Source: Cytophagales bacterium (GTDB taxonomy: Bacteria; Bacteroidota; Bacteroidia; Cytophagales; Thermoflexibacteraceae). From it: a stretch of 33,118 nucleotides of DNA. Within the stretch, counting starts at the first letter, position 1; each line of letters opens with the position of its first letter. Under the pieces are notes generated by a model, which was not told the origin of the DNA, ran no database searches, and saw nothing but the letters and a program-made list of their open reading frames with translations. Below are positions 15,812 to 23,262 of this stretch, piece by piece. The stretch lies in contig JAAFJS010000037.1 in the NCBI GenBank assembly GCA_013298985.1, forward strand, positions 1 through 33,118, given 5' to 3'. The translations under genes and the position numbers were made by a program.

Positions 15812-16933
15812 ATGGACGAATATACAGAGCCTAAACATCGTGTAAATCAACAACTTTCATGCTCTAACTGCGGCGCAATTCTCAAATTTGCGCCTGGCAC
15901 TCATGCGATTGCCTGTACCTATTGTGGCACGCATAACCAAATCGAGCAAAAATCTGAGGAAATTGTCAGTGAGGCTATCCAAGAGATAGACTTTCATTCT
16001 TTCTTAAAACATAATAAAGATAGAGGATTAAAAATAGAAGTAAAAACGGTAAAATGTCCTGGCTGTGGGGCGGTTTCTTCCCTCAAACCTAACGTAACTT
16101 CCGATGAATGTGCTTTTTGTGGGACGAGCCTGGTGCTGGATAGCGCAAGTATCTCTACCCTGATTAAGCCCAAGGCATTGCTTCCGTTTGGGCTTGACCA
16201 CAAAAGAGCTATCGAAGTATTTAACGGCTGGATGAGTTCGCTTTGGTTTGCGCCCAATAATCTTACACGCATTGCGCGCCAAAATGAAGCACTCAAAGGA
16301 ATGTATATCCCCTATTGGACTTATGATTCAAGCACTTATAGCACTTACTCTGGTGAGCGCGGCGACAATTATACAGAAACGGAATCTTATACAGACAGTG
16401 ATGGTAATTCACAGACACGCACCGTCGTCAAAACAAGGTGGTTTTATGTTTCAGGCAATGTTCAGAATAACTTTGATGATGTATTGGTAGTAGCAAGTAA
16501 CTCATTACCAAGAGAATATGCCCAAAACTTAGAGCCTTGGGACTTGGAAAAATTAGTACCGTATGACGAAAAGTTTTTGAGTGGTTTCCAAACAGAGGCA
16601 TATCAGATAGAATTAGAAAAAGGCTTTGACTATGCCCAAGAAATCATGGAAAAAGAAGTTCGTGATAGCGTGAGGCGCGATATTGGTGGCGACCAGCAGC
16701 GAATCCACTCTGTCCATACTGACTATGACGACATTACTTTTAAGCATATTTTACTCCCCATTTGGATTAGCTCCTATAAGTATAACGATAAGATTTACAG
16801 ATTCTTAATCAATGCGCGTACAGGCGAGGTGCAGGGTGAAAGACCGTACAGTTGGATTAAAATTACGCTGGCGGTGTTGGCGGTGGTAGCGGCAATTTTT
16901 GCGTATTTGTACTTTTCAGGAAATTTGAAATAA
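15812..16933 (+). CDS. Double zinc-ribbon protein with C-terminal membrane anchor
   Basis: A 373-aa protein with two N-terminal zinc ribbons. The cysteines are C17-x2-C20...C35-x2-C38 (CSNCGAILKF, CTYCGT) and C82-x2-C85...C100-x2-C103 (CPGCGAVSSL, CAFCGTS). A region near 165-215 holds MYIPYWTYDSSTYSTYSGER and a Thr/Ser/Glu-rich stretch. A conserved-looking ILLPIWISSYKYNDKIYRFLINARTGEVQGERPYSW precedes a single membrane helix (about 346-368). The type resembles proteins loosely annotated as TFIIB-type zinc ribbon or PriA-like Zn proteins, but no helicase motifs exist here. The N-terminus is probably cytoplasmic. Start chosen at ATG 15812 (MDEYTEPK); the frame opens at 15782. The function is unknown. 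Confidence 0.82.
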   Translation: MDEYTEPKHRVNQQLSCSNCGAILKFAPGTHAIACTYCGTHNQIEQKSEEIVSEAIQEIDFHSFLKHNKDRGLKIEVKTVKCPGCGAVSSLKPNVTSDECAFCGTSLVLDSASISTLIKPKALLPFGLDHKRAIEVFNGWMSSLWFAPNNLTRIARQNEALKGMYIPYWTYDSSTYSTYSGERGDNYTETESYTDSDGNSQTRTVVKTRWFYVSGNVQNNFDDVLVVASNSLPREYAQNLEPWDLEKLVPYDEKFLSGFQTEAYQIELEKGFDYAQEIMEKEVRDSVRRDIGGDQQRIHSVHTDYDDITFKHILLPIWISSYKYNDKIYRFLINARTGEVQGERPYSWIKITLAVLAVVAAIFAYLYFSGNLK

Positions 16934-16957
16934 ACAAAAAATAGTAGCTTTTATTCC

Positions 16958-17512
16958 ATGCTCGTATCTATCAAATTAGCCCAATCAGAGGACATTGAGC
17001 AGATGTTGGCTTTGCAAAAAGAAAATCTTTCACAAAATATCTCTCGCCAAGAAGCGATTGAACAAGGATTTCTGACTGTTCAGCACAATTTTGCGCTGTT
17101 AGAAAAAATGAATTTGCTTGCGCCAAGCGTTATAGCCCAAGCTGAGGGAAAGGTGGTAGGCTACTGCTTGGCAATGCTTCCGCGCTTTCAGCAAGATATT
17201 CCTATTTTAGCTCCCATGTTTGAGATGTTTCAAACCATTGATTATCAAGATAAAATGTTGTCAAAATATCAATATTTGGTAATGGGGCAGGTATGTGTGA
17301 GCAAAGATTATAGAGGGTTAGGTATTTTTGACAAGATGTACGCACATCTCAAAGAAACCTACAAAGATAGGTATGAAATGCTCATCACTGAGGTAGCCAC
17401 GCGCAATACACGTTCTATGCGCGCGCACCAAAGAGTTGGCTTACAGCCCGTCCATGAATATACGTCAAAAGAAGGTGAAAATTGGGCGGTGATGCTTTGG
17501 GATTGGCGATAA
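16958..17512 (+). CDS. GNAT family N-acetyltransferase
   Basis: A 184-aa protein with the GNAT layout. It has an N-terminal acceptor region (IKLAQSEDIEQMLALQKENL), a central strand with VIAQAEGKVVGYCLAML, and motif A as YLVMGQVCVSKDYRGLGIFDKMYAHLKE (V-C-V--YRG-G acetyl-CoA loop). The C-terminal ITEVATRNTRSMRAHQRVGLQPVHEY (N-x-R-xx-R-xH-x-x-x-G) follows. The acceptor is unknown. It follows the zinc-ribbon gene by 24 bp on the same strand and converges on the flippase gene with 21 bp between them. Confidence 0.88.
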   Translation: MLVSIKLAQSEDIEQMLALQKENLSQNISRQEAIEQGFLTVQHNFALLEKMNLLAPSVIAQAEGKVVGYCLAMLPRFQQDIPILAPMFEMFQTIDYQDKMLSKYQYLVMGQVCVSKDYRGLGIFDKMYAHLKETYKDRYEMLITEVATRNTRSMRAHQRVGLQPVHEYTSKEGENWAVMLWDWR

Positions 17513-17533
17513 AAAAACACTTTCGCAAGAAGT

Positions 17534-19165
17534 TTAATGTCCAAAAATTCCGCCTCGTACCCCCCAAATAATCGCATACGCAAGTAAGGCAAGCAAAGGC
17601 AATAGCGAAACATCTTTTTCAAATTGCCAAAAATGTAAGCCAAACTCCTTATAACTTCTGTAAGCACAATACCAAGAATAAAATAGTAAACTACTGATTA
17701 TTAAGGCAATAGGATAGCTATAAAGTGGATTGAAATGGTAGAAAACGACCAAAAAGGTGATGATGAAAATGGTACTTGCGACTGAATTGACCTTGTGCCA
17801 AATAATCTGATTGGTGGTAGAGAAAAAATGAAGATGCATTGCGCCGAAGCGTTGGAAAAAATAGGCAACCCCAAGTCCAAGCCAAAGCAAAGTATCAGGA
17901 AATTGAGTTTTAGACCCAATAAATTTCAGCGCAAAATCGCCAAATAAGCCCACCAATATAAATGCGCCTACAAAAATGAGGTGAGAACGAGCCATACCTT
18001 GCTTGGCTATGCCCACCATTACGCCCATATTCCGTTCGGCATAAAGGCTTGCCAATCTGGGCAATTTGCTGTAAATGGGTGCTTGGGCAAACTCATTTAT
18101 CATCTCAATAATTCGTAAGCCAAATAAAAATATTGCCGCTTGCGTACTTACCATCTCGCGCCCCATATACAAGGAAGCAAAACGCAAAGAGCCGAAAGAA
18201 ACCAATACGCCCACGCCACTTCGCCATGCAGTTTGCCATATCGTTTGGAAAATAGCATTTTCATCTGATTTTTCGCCATTGTCAGTGTCCCCACTGACAA
18301 TTTTTTCTTCTGGTTCAAGGCTCTGCCTTGAACTGTCGCTGTTGTCAGTGTCCTCACTGACAACAACTTCGCCTTCTGGTTTAAGGCTCTGCCTTGAACC
18401 TTCCATTTTTTCTTCTGGTTTAAGGCTCTGCCTTGAACCTTCCATTTTTTCTTCTGGTTTAAGGCTCTGCCTTGAACCTTCCATTTTTTCTTCTGGTTTA
18501 AGGCTCTGCCTTGAACCTTCAATCTTACTCACCAACCAGCGATTCAGCAATATTCCCATCAATACCCAAACTTGACTGGCAACGACTATTCCCAGCACGC
18601 CGCCGTCCAAAAGTAAAACTACAAAACTGCTGATAATTCCGCCCGTTGAGATTAGCACTTCCCACCTACGAAGTGTAGCTACTTGGTTAAGCCCTTGGAG
18701 ATAAGCACTATATAAATTCCCTCGTAGGTAAAATAGAGAAGTCAAAACAATCATTGCCCACGCCAGCCAGCCGTTTAGATGATTTTCGCCTAACTTATTG
18801 ATGGGTTCATAGACAAAATAAGTGCCGATAGTGAGCAATATTCCAAAGGAAATGAGGGTCATGCGCGCGTAAACAATGCCCATGATTTTTCTGATTTGGC
18901 TGACTAACTGCCAGTTTTGTGCGGCTTTGGCATAGGCTATTTGGCGGGCAAAAGTAGGTGTAAAACCCATATCCACCAGAATTTGTAGGCTAATTATTTG
19001 GGCAAACATGAGCCAAAGTGTGATTTCTGCTTGCTGGAAATTACGCAGCACCAAAGGCAAAATTACCACCGCAGAAAGTGAGCGCGTCAGAAAACTACCC
19101 CAAGTCATTAGCGTAGGCGATTCCCAAAGAAAAAGAAGAAATTGACGTGGATTAGTTGGTTTCAT
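17534..19165 (-). CDS. Polysaccharide biosynthesis/flippase-type membrane protein with translated repeat insert
   Basis: A 543-aa polytopic membrane protein of the MATE/Wzx (oligosaccharide flippase) type. It has N-terminal FLTRSLSAVVILPLVLRNF, QILVDMGFTPTFARQIAYA, and LYSAYLQGLNQVATLRRWEV, features usual in this superfamily. Between residues about 215 and 303 there is an 85-90 residue hydrophilic insert. It contains four 13-residue repeats GSRQSLKPEEKME (217, 230, 243, 256), followed by VVSEDTDN, a fifth SSRQSLEPEEK and VSGDTDN. Without it the length would be about 455, normal for the family. The insert sits between two membrane segments and should be a loop. The flanking helices (LMGILLNRWLVS and GVGVLVSFGSLRFASLYM) look intact. 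No glycosyltransferases are adjacent, so the substrate is unknown. Confidence 0.88.
   Translation of the reverse strand: MKPTNPRQFLLFLWESPTLMTWGSFLTRSLSAVVILPLVLRNFQQAEITLWLMFAQIISLQILVDMGFTPTFARQIAYAKAAQNWQLVSQIRKIMGIVYARMTLISFGILLTIGTYFVYEPINKLGENHLNGWLAWAMIVLTSLFYLRGNLYSAYLQGLNQVATLRRWEVLISTGGIISSFVVLLLDGGVLGIVVASQVWVLMGILLNRWLVSKIEGSRQSLKPEEKMEGSRQSLKPEEKMEGSRQSLKPEEKMEGSRQSLKPEGEVVVSEDTDNSDSSRQSLEPEEKIVSGDTDNGEKSDENAIFQTIWQTAWRSGVGVLVSFGSLRFASLYMGREMVSTQAAIFLFGLRIIEMINEFAQAPIYSKLPRLASLYAERNMGVMVGIAKQGMARSHLIFVGAFILVGLFGDFALKFIGSKTQFPDTLLWLGLGVAYFFQRFGAMHLHFFSTTNQIIWHKVNSVASTIFIITFLVVFYHFNPLYSYPIALIISSLLFYSWYCAYRSYKEFGLHFWQFEKDVSLLPLLALLAYAIIWGVRGGIFGH
18279..18520 (-). repeat. In-frame palindromic and 39-bp tandem repeats inside the flippase gene
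   Basis: Palindrome A has arms GTTCAAGGC and GCCTTGAAC around TCT. It is perfect at 18313-18333, and one-mismatch copies (arm GTTTAAGGC) lie at 18379-18399, 18418-18438, 18457-18477 and 18496-18516, exactly 39 bp apart. Palindrome B has arms TTGTCAGTG and CACTGACAA around a 4-base loop, at 18279-18300 and 18342-18363. In coding order they run A-A-A-A-B-A-B. Copies keep the reading frame, coding GSRQSLKPE for A and VS(E/G)DTDN for B. Confidence 0.92.
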
Positions 19166-19304
19166 GCTGGGCTAACATATATACTTTTTGACGAATGGAG
19201 TAGTTTGTCTGTTGCTTTGATTTTAAAATTGACAACAACGACTTAATTCTTGCTTGCAAATTACGATTTTTTCTATTACTGTACTGACTCACTACAAATT
19301 ATCA

Positions 19305-19335
19305 TTTGCTTTTATTTATCTTTTTACTAATTTTG
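19305..19335 (+). promoter_or_regulatory. Full Bacteroidota promoter for the TIGR04255-type gene pair
   Basis: TTTG at 19305-19308, 19 bp, then TAATTTTG at 19328-19335: an exact match to TTTG-N19-TAnnTTTG. It lies 21 nt upstream of the GTG at 19357. It covers the first codons of a longer open frame that starts at TTG 19306, which argues against that upstream start. Confidence 0.75.
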
Positions 19336-19356
19336 ATAAATTTTTGTCCAAAATAC

Positions 19357-20151
19357 GTGAAAAAAGATAATCATTACAAGAACGCACCTATTTCCGAAGT
19401 CATTTTTGGGGTTACTTTCAGTAGAGGTATCTTAGGGATTGATAACCTCATTTTTGACCTCATCAGCGACTTTAAAGACCATTATCCCATTGTTTATGCA
19501 CAAAATCCTCTTTTTGATGAGGAACTCCAAGACTTCCGCCTACTCACCAATCTAAATCTACACCAAACGGGGCAGGCAGTTTACAGACTCCAAAATGAAA
19601 GTGAAAAGCGATTGTTGCAAATCCAACACAATAAATTCTTTTTCAACTGGGTGCGTCGCGACCACCAATCCGTAGGCGAATATCCTGGTTTTACCAAACT
19701 TTACAACCTTTTTTCGAGTGGTTATGAAAATATTGTAAAAAAGTTTGCAAAACTACTGCCCGACATGGAGGTAGATAAATACGTCAAATACTACGAACTG
19801 CACTACCAAGACCGCCTCAACTGGCAAAACTACATCAGCGATTTGTCAGAGATAGACAAAATCCTCAAAATCCAAATTCCAGTAATGCCCAATCTGAACG
19901 GTGGCGTATATGCACCTAATAATATTTTTTCCAAATTTACCGTTCCCATGCCCGACCAAGACGGTTTTAGCGTCATCACGATTAATACTGCGTCCTCAGA
20001 GCAAGGCGAGCAATTACTGGTCGTAGAGTGTTCTGTAAAAGGGAAAGCAGAAAATATGAGCCGCAAGGAATGGTTTTTGAAAGCCCGCGATATGCAACTT
20101 CAACTTTTTGACCAATTATTTCAAAATCAAATACTTGACTCATGGACTTAG
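19357..20151 (+). CDS. TIGR04255-type protein, GTG start
   Basis: A 264-aa protein resembling the TIGR04255 family. The N-terminal pattern YKNAPISEVIFGVTFSRG, the middle LLQIQHNKFFFNWVR and the nearby GEYPGFTKLYNLF match that family's P-x-x-E, W-R and YP-x-F landmarks. These proteins are cytoplasmic, of unknown function, and often sit in accessory regions. The open frame reaches back to TTG 19306, but that overlaps a complete promoter. GTG at 19357 gives MKKDNHYKNAPISE, the usual family start. The C-terminal 10 bp overlap the next gene's start (ATG at 20142), so translation of the two is probably coupled. There is no signal peptide or catalytic motif. Confidence 0.8.
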   Translation: MKKDNHYKNAPISEVIFGVTFSRGILGIDNLIFDLISDFKDHYPIVYAQNPLFDEELQDFRLLTNLNLHQTGQAVYRLQNESEKRLLQIQHNKFFFNWVRRDHQSVGEYPGFTKLYNLFSSGYENIVKKFAKLLPDMEVDKYVKYYELHYQDRLNWQNYISDLSEIDKILKIQIPVMPNLNGGVYAPNNIFSKFTVPMPDQDGFSVITINTASSEQGEQLLVVECSVKGKAENMSRKEWFLKARDMQLQLFDQLFQNQILDSWT

Positions 20152-20720
20152 CCAATATCACCCAAGTCAGCAGCTCTTCTTCTTTCTATCGTGAAACCCA
20201 CAGCAACTACCTGCCCAACGGCGGCAACCATTTTAGCTTTTTCCATTCTGGCGGTGCGATGAACAATATAGCCTATGAAGGACAATCCTCCGTATCCATG
20301 TTTGCCAAAAACTTAGACCTTAGCCAGATAAACATGATTTCCTTTCAGCAATTTATCCAAAAACAGTTAGTTACAGTAGATTTGTCAGGAAAAACGCCCT
20401 CAGAAGACCATGCCAAGACTTTTCTGAAACAATTTTCAGATTTGTTTGCTTATTTTTTTGCGCCACACTACCAATCCCCCAAACTCATTATCAGTGCAAA
20501 TGCAGATTCAAATGAGATTGGAATCGAGATGACCCTCAGCCCACACACCAAAATCTTTATTACTTTTGCAGAGAAACAAGTTTTACTCACTTACAGACAT
20601 GAAAAAGAACTGAAGAAAAGAGAAATTAACCCAGAAAGTTTGTTAGAAAACTTAGCTGACCTCTTTGCCCAGTATGGCACAAAACATGACTTTGCAAGAA
20701 GCGGAAGCGTATTTTTCTAA
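20142..20720 (+). CDS. Unrecognised partner of the TIGR04255-type protein
   Basis: A 192-aa soluble protein I do not recognise. It starts MDLANITQVSSSSSFYRETHSNYLPNGG and has a low-hydrophobicity N-terminal third rich in Ser, Asn and Gly. An alpha/beta-looking middle (ISFQQFIQKQLVTVDLSGKTPSEDHAKTF) is followed by a C-terminal strand-rich segment with KIFITFAEKQVLLTYRHEKELKKREIN. It overlaps the upstream gene by 10 bp and is translated in a different frame, a typical sign of obligate partner proteins. No toxin, antitoxin or nuclease motif is visible. The two genes are flanked by their own promoter and by a separate promoter for the next gene, so they form a self-contained two-gene unit. Confidence 0.78.
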   Translation: MDLANITQVSSSSSFYRETHSNYLPNGGNHFSFFHSGGAMNNIAYEGQSSVSMFAKNLDLSQINMISFQQFIQKQLVTVDLSGKTPSEDHAKTFLKQFSDLFAYFFAPHYQSPKLIISANADSNEIGIEMTLSPHTKIFITFAEKQVLLTYRHEKELKKREINPESLLENLADLFAQYGTKHDFARSGSVFF

Positions 20721-20735
20721 ACCTTTTTGAGTAGC

Positions 20736-20767
20736 TTTGTGTTTTGCCTAAAATCTGATTATCTTTA
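20736..20767 (+). promoter_or_regulatory. Promoter for the PF04020 membrane protein gene
   Basis: TTTG at 20736-20739, 20 bp, then TATCTTTA at 20760-20767, ending 30 nt before the ATG. The -7 box has A for the final G, as in the queA promoter. TAGCTTTG at 20732-20739 also fits a -7 box, but has no -33 partner. Confidence 0.45.
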
Positions 20768-20797
20768 TGCACTCAAACTCAAACCCTCAATAAATTT

Positions 20798-21145
20798 ATG
20801 GTAAAAATTATCTTAAAAATTGTCGTTTCTGCCGCCGCTATCCTATTGGCAGCAGGTTTTTTGGAAGAAGGCGTGCAAATCAAAGATTTCATCACCTCTC
20901 TTAAAGTGGCTGTGATTTTGGGCTTGCTCAATACATTTATCAAACCTATTTTTAAGCTACTTACCTTTCCTATCACGCTGATGACTTTTGGGCTTTCTTT
21001 GCTGGTAATCAATACGATAATGGTGGTAGTGGCTGATTTTTATGTCGCAGGTTTTGACATTGCCAATTACGTTTGGGCGTTTATTTTTAGCCTTATTGTT
21101 TCCGTAGTTACCTATATTTTAGAATTAGTTTTTGGCTTAGATTAA
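20798..21145 (+). CDS. PF04020-type (phage holin-like) membrane protein
   Basis: A 115-aa protein with four predicted membrane segments: 4-22 (IILKIVVSAAAILLAAGFL), 35-52, 55-78 and 90-112. The family pattern is clear: VAVILGLLNTFIKPIFKLLTFPITLMTFGLSLLVINTIM (N-x-x-I-K-P, then L-T-x-P-x-T-x-x-T-x-G), with a final helix ending YILELVFG. The name phage holin is a database label. These are chromosomal proteins of unknown role and there is no prophage here. The gene has its own likely promoter and is separated by 89 bp from the cyclase gene. Confidence 0.9.
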   Translation: MVKIILKIVVSAAAILLAAGFLEEGVQIKDFITSLKVAVILGLLNTFIKPIFKLLTFPITLMTFGLSLLVINTIMVVVADFYVAGFDIANYVWAFIFSLIVSVVTYILELVFGLD

Positions 21146-21151
21146 ATAGCT

Positions 21152-21212
21152 AAGTAGTGATGAATGATGAGTAAACACAATTAACTCATAATTCACAATT
21201 CATAACTCATAA
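21152..21212 (+). repeat. Intergenic repeat element with four heptamer units
   Basis: The segment begins AAGTAG and ends with CTCATAA, TTCACAA, TTCATAA and CTCATAA at 21185-21212, which are contiguous 7-base units. It ends 22 bp before the ATG of the cyclase gene. Its start resembles the AAGTAGCC start of the elements at 23344 and 24961, though the middle does not align well. Confidence 0.6.
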
Positions 21213-21234
21213 CCCATTTTAAATTTCTTTCATC

Positions 21235-22383
21235 ATGTTGCCCATCGAGCAATCTTTTACAGTCAAATTTCAATACAAGACTTATTTCACCCAAGGCATT
21301 TTTATACCAGAAAACTCTCTTTTTAGAGACGTTATTGCCGCAGATGGCAATGAAGGGCGCAGAAAAATACTGGTCGTTATAGATAGTGGTGTAGTAGAAA
21401 CCAATCCACTCCTCATTTCCCAAATCAGGCAATATGCACACCAGCATCAGGAAATACTGGATTTGAGAGGCGAAATTTTAGTGGTGCAAGGCGGAGAAGC
21501 GGTTAAAAATGACGAAATAGGAGTGCAAAAAATTCTCCAAGCGGTCAATGATGATGCCATTTGCAGACATTCTTACGTGGTGGCGATTGGCGGCGGTGCA
21601 GTGCTTGATATGGTAGGCTTTGCGGCAGCCATCGCGCATCGCGGCGTAAGGCACATCAGGATTCCGACCACCGTACTTGCCCAAAACGACTCTGGCGTAG
21701 GAGTCAAAAATAGCATCAATACCTTTGGCAAGAAAAATTTTACAGGCACTTTCAAGCCACCCCAAGCCGTTATCAATGATGCTGATTTTCTACTTACTTT
21801 GAGTGTAAGAGATTGGCGTTCAGGTATTTCTGAAGCTATCAAAGTGGCACTAATCAAAGACAAAACCTTTTTTGACCAAATTGTGGCAGATGTTCCCCTG
21901 CTCAATGCGCGTGATAGGCTGACGATGGATAGGCTGATTTACCGTTGTGCGGAAATGCACATCAGGCACATTGCAGGCGCAGACCCTTTTGAGATGGGTT
22001 CTTCGCGCCCTTTGGATTTTGGGCATTGGTCAGCGCACAAATTGGAGCAACTCACCCACCACCAAATCAGGCATGGAGAAGCAGTAGCTATTGGCATTGC
22101 CTTAGATACTACTTACTCATTTTTCATGGATTTGATAACAGAAAATGAATGTACGCAAGTAATAAATCTCCTCAAAAACTTGGGTTTTGACCTTTATCAC
22201 CCTGCGCTGTCTGCCAAAGAAAATGATGAATACCTCATTATCAGAGGTTTACAAGAGTTTAGAGAGCATCTGGGCGGCAAGCTGACCATCATGCTCTTAG
22301 AAAAAATAGGAAAAGGCGTGGAGGCAAACCAAATAGACAAATCGATAATGATAAAATCAATTGAAAGTTTGGCTTTGGTATAA
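21235..22383 (+). CDS. EboD-like 3-dehydroquinate synthase family sugar phosphate cyclase
   Basis: A 382-aa member of the dehydroquinate synthase family. It has the NAD-binding GGGAVLDMVGFAAAIAHRGV at 119-138 and IPTTVLAQNDSGVGVKNS at 143-160. The metal-ligand set is Glu200 (SGISEAIKV), His264 (DFGHWSAHKLEQL) and His280 (RHGEAVAIG). The GHWSAHKLEQ motif, DSGVGVKN in place of the AroB DSSVGGKT, and FQYKTYFTQGIF at the N-terminus point to the EboD branch found in ebo clusters rather than true AroB. No eboA, B, C, E or F gene is visible nearby. All metal ligands are present, so it is probably an active cyclase. The substrate is uncertain and dehydroquinate synthase activity remains possible. Confidence 0.85.
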   Translation: MLPIEQSFTVKFQYKTYFTQGIFIPENSLFRDVIAADGNEGRRKILVVIDSGVVETNPLLISQIRQYAHQHQEILDLRGEILVVQGGEAVKNDEIGVQKILQAVNDDAICRHSYVVAIGGGAVLDMVGFAAAIAHRGVRHIRIPTTVLAQNDSGVGVKNSINTFGKKNFTGTFKPPQAVINDADFLLTLSVRDWRSGISEAIKVALIKDKTFFDQIVADVPLLNARDRLTMDRLIYRCAEMHIRHIAGADPFEMGSSRPLDFGHWSAHKLEQLTHHQIRHGEAVAIGIALDTTYSFFMDLITENECTQVINLLKNLGFDLYHPALSAKENDEYLIIRGLQEFREHLGGKLTIMLLEKIGKGVEANQIDKSIMIKSIESLALV

Positions 22384-22445
22384 AGCGCGTTTGGGCAGCT
22401 TTAAGCAAGCATAAATATTTTTTGTGTGATTAAAATGACAAAGAT

Positions 22446-23204
22446 ATGTTTAGTACCATTTTGATAGATGATGAAAAACTGGCGGTGAGTCGATTAAAGC
22501 GATTATTGCTTGATTATCAATCTATTGTTGATGTGATAGGAGAAGCAAATAATGGCTTAGAGGGACTTGAAATCATAGAACGCTTACGCCCAGATTTGAT
22601 TTTTTTGGATATAGAGATGCCTGGCATGAATGGATTTGAGATGCTTTCCAAACTTGATTTTATGCCAATGGTCGTTTTTGCCACAGCCTTTGATGAGTAT
22701 GCTATCCGCGCTTTTGAGGAAAACTCTATGGATTATTTGCTCAAACCGATTGAGAAAGAACGCTTGGAAATTACGATTCGGAAGTTAGAGCAAACCAAAA
22801 AGAATAAATTTCAAAATATTGATAATGAATATTTTATGCAACTGATAGCACAGGTAAAGCCACAGAAAGAAATGGTTTCTATTGCTGTGAAGTCTGGTGA
22901 GAGGATACTTTTGATTAGATTGGAAGAGATAAGCCACTTCGAGGCAGAAGATAAATACACTTTCCTCATTACCACTGAGGGTAAAAAATATTTGACAGAT
23001 TATACCATCACCATTTTGGAAGAAAAACTGCCTAACTTTTTTATTCGCGTGAGTCGTTCTGTCATTATCAATACTCACTTAATCAAAGAGATACAAAAAT
23101 ATTTTAGTGGAAAATTCATGATATTTTTGGACGACAAGCCACAGAGCAAGGTAGAATCTGGCTTAAAATATGGAGATAACATCAAGGCATTGCTAAATTT
23201 GTGA
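22446..23204 (+). CDS. LytTR-type DNA-binding response regulator (orphan)
   Basis: A 252-aa regulator. The receiver domain (1-120) has the acidic pocket DDE at 8-10, phospho-acceptor Asp55 in DLIFLDIEMPG, Thr80 in FATAF and Lys100 in DYLLKPI. The C-terminal LytTR domain (about 143-245) has GERILLIRLEEISHFEAEDKYT, GKKYLTDYTITILEEKLP, FFIRVSRSVIINTHLIKEIQKYF and KVESGLKYG, typical of LytR/AlgR proteins that bind direct repeats. The family normally partners a LytS-like kinase. None is adjacent, and the nearest kinase is about 6.5 kb away with its own regulator. It is followed by a strong hairpin at 23263-23305. Confidence 0.93.
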   Translation: MFSTILIDDEKLAVSRLKRLLLDYQSIVDVIGEANNGLEGLEIIERLRPDLIFLDIEMPGMNGFEMLSKLDFMPMVVFATAFDEYAIRAFEENSMDYLLKPIEKERLEITIRKLEQTKKNKFQNIDNEYFMQLIAQVKPQKEMVSIAVKSGERILLIRLEEISHFEAEDKYTFLITTEGKKYLTDYTITILEEKLPNFFIRVSRSVIINTHLIKEIQKYFSGKFMIFLDDKPQSKVESGLKYGDNIKALLNL

Positions 23205-23262
23205 GTAAGAATGTGTGTTTTGCAAAATGCTCTTTTATTATAGACTCGTGCCTCAATAAGTT

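Noticed and set aside
18279-18520. CRISPR-like regular repeats
   Set aside because: The 39-bp units are contiguous with no unique spacers, stay in the reading frame of a membrane protein and have no cas genes nearby.
18075-18575. 166-codon plus-strand frame and 124-codon minus-strand frame over the repeat region
   Set aside because: Both are open only because of the tandem repeat inside the flippase gene. They lack domain features and overlap a well-supported gene.
20798-21145. Prophage holin
   Set aside because: PF04020 proteins carry the holin label but are ordinary chromosomal membrane proteins. No phage structural, lysis or integrase gene is near.
21235-22383. Plain annotation as shikimate-pathway AroB
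   Set aside because: The metal ligands fit, but the DSGVGVKN and GHWSAHKLEQ motifs match the EboD branch better, so I kept the looser call.
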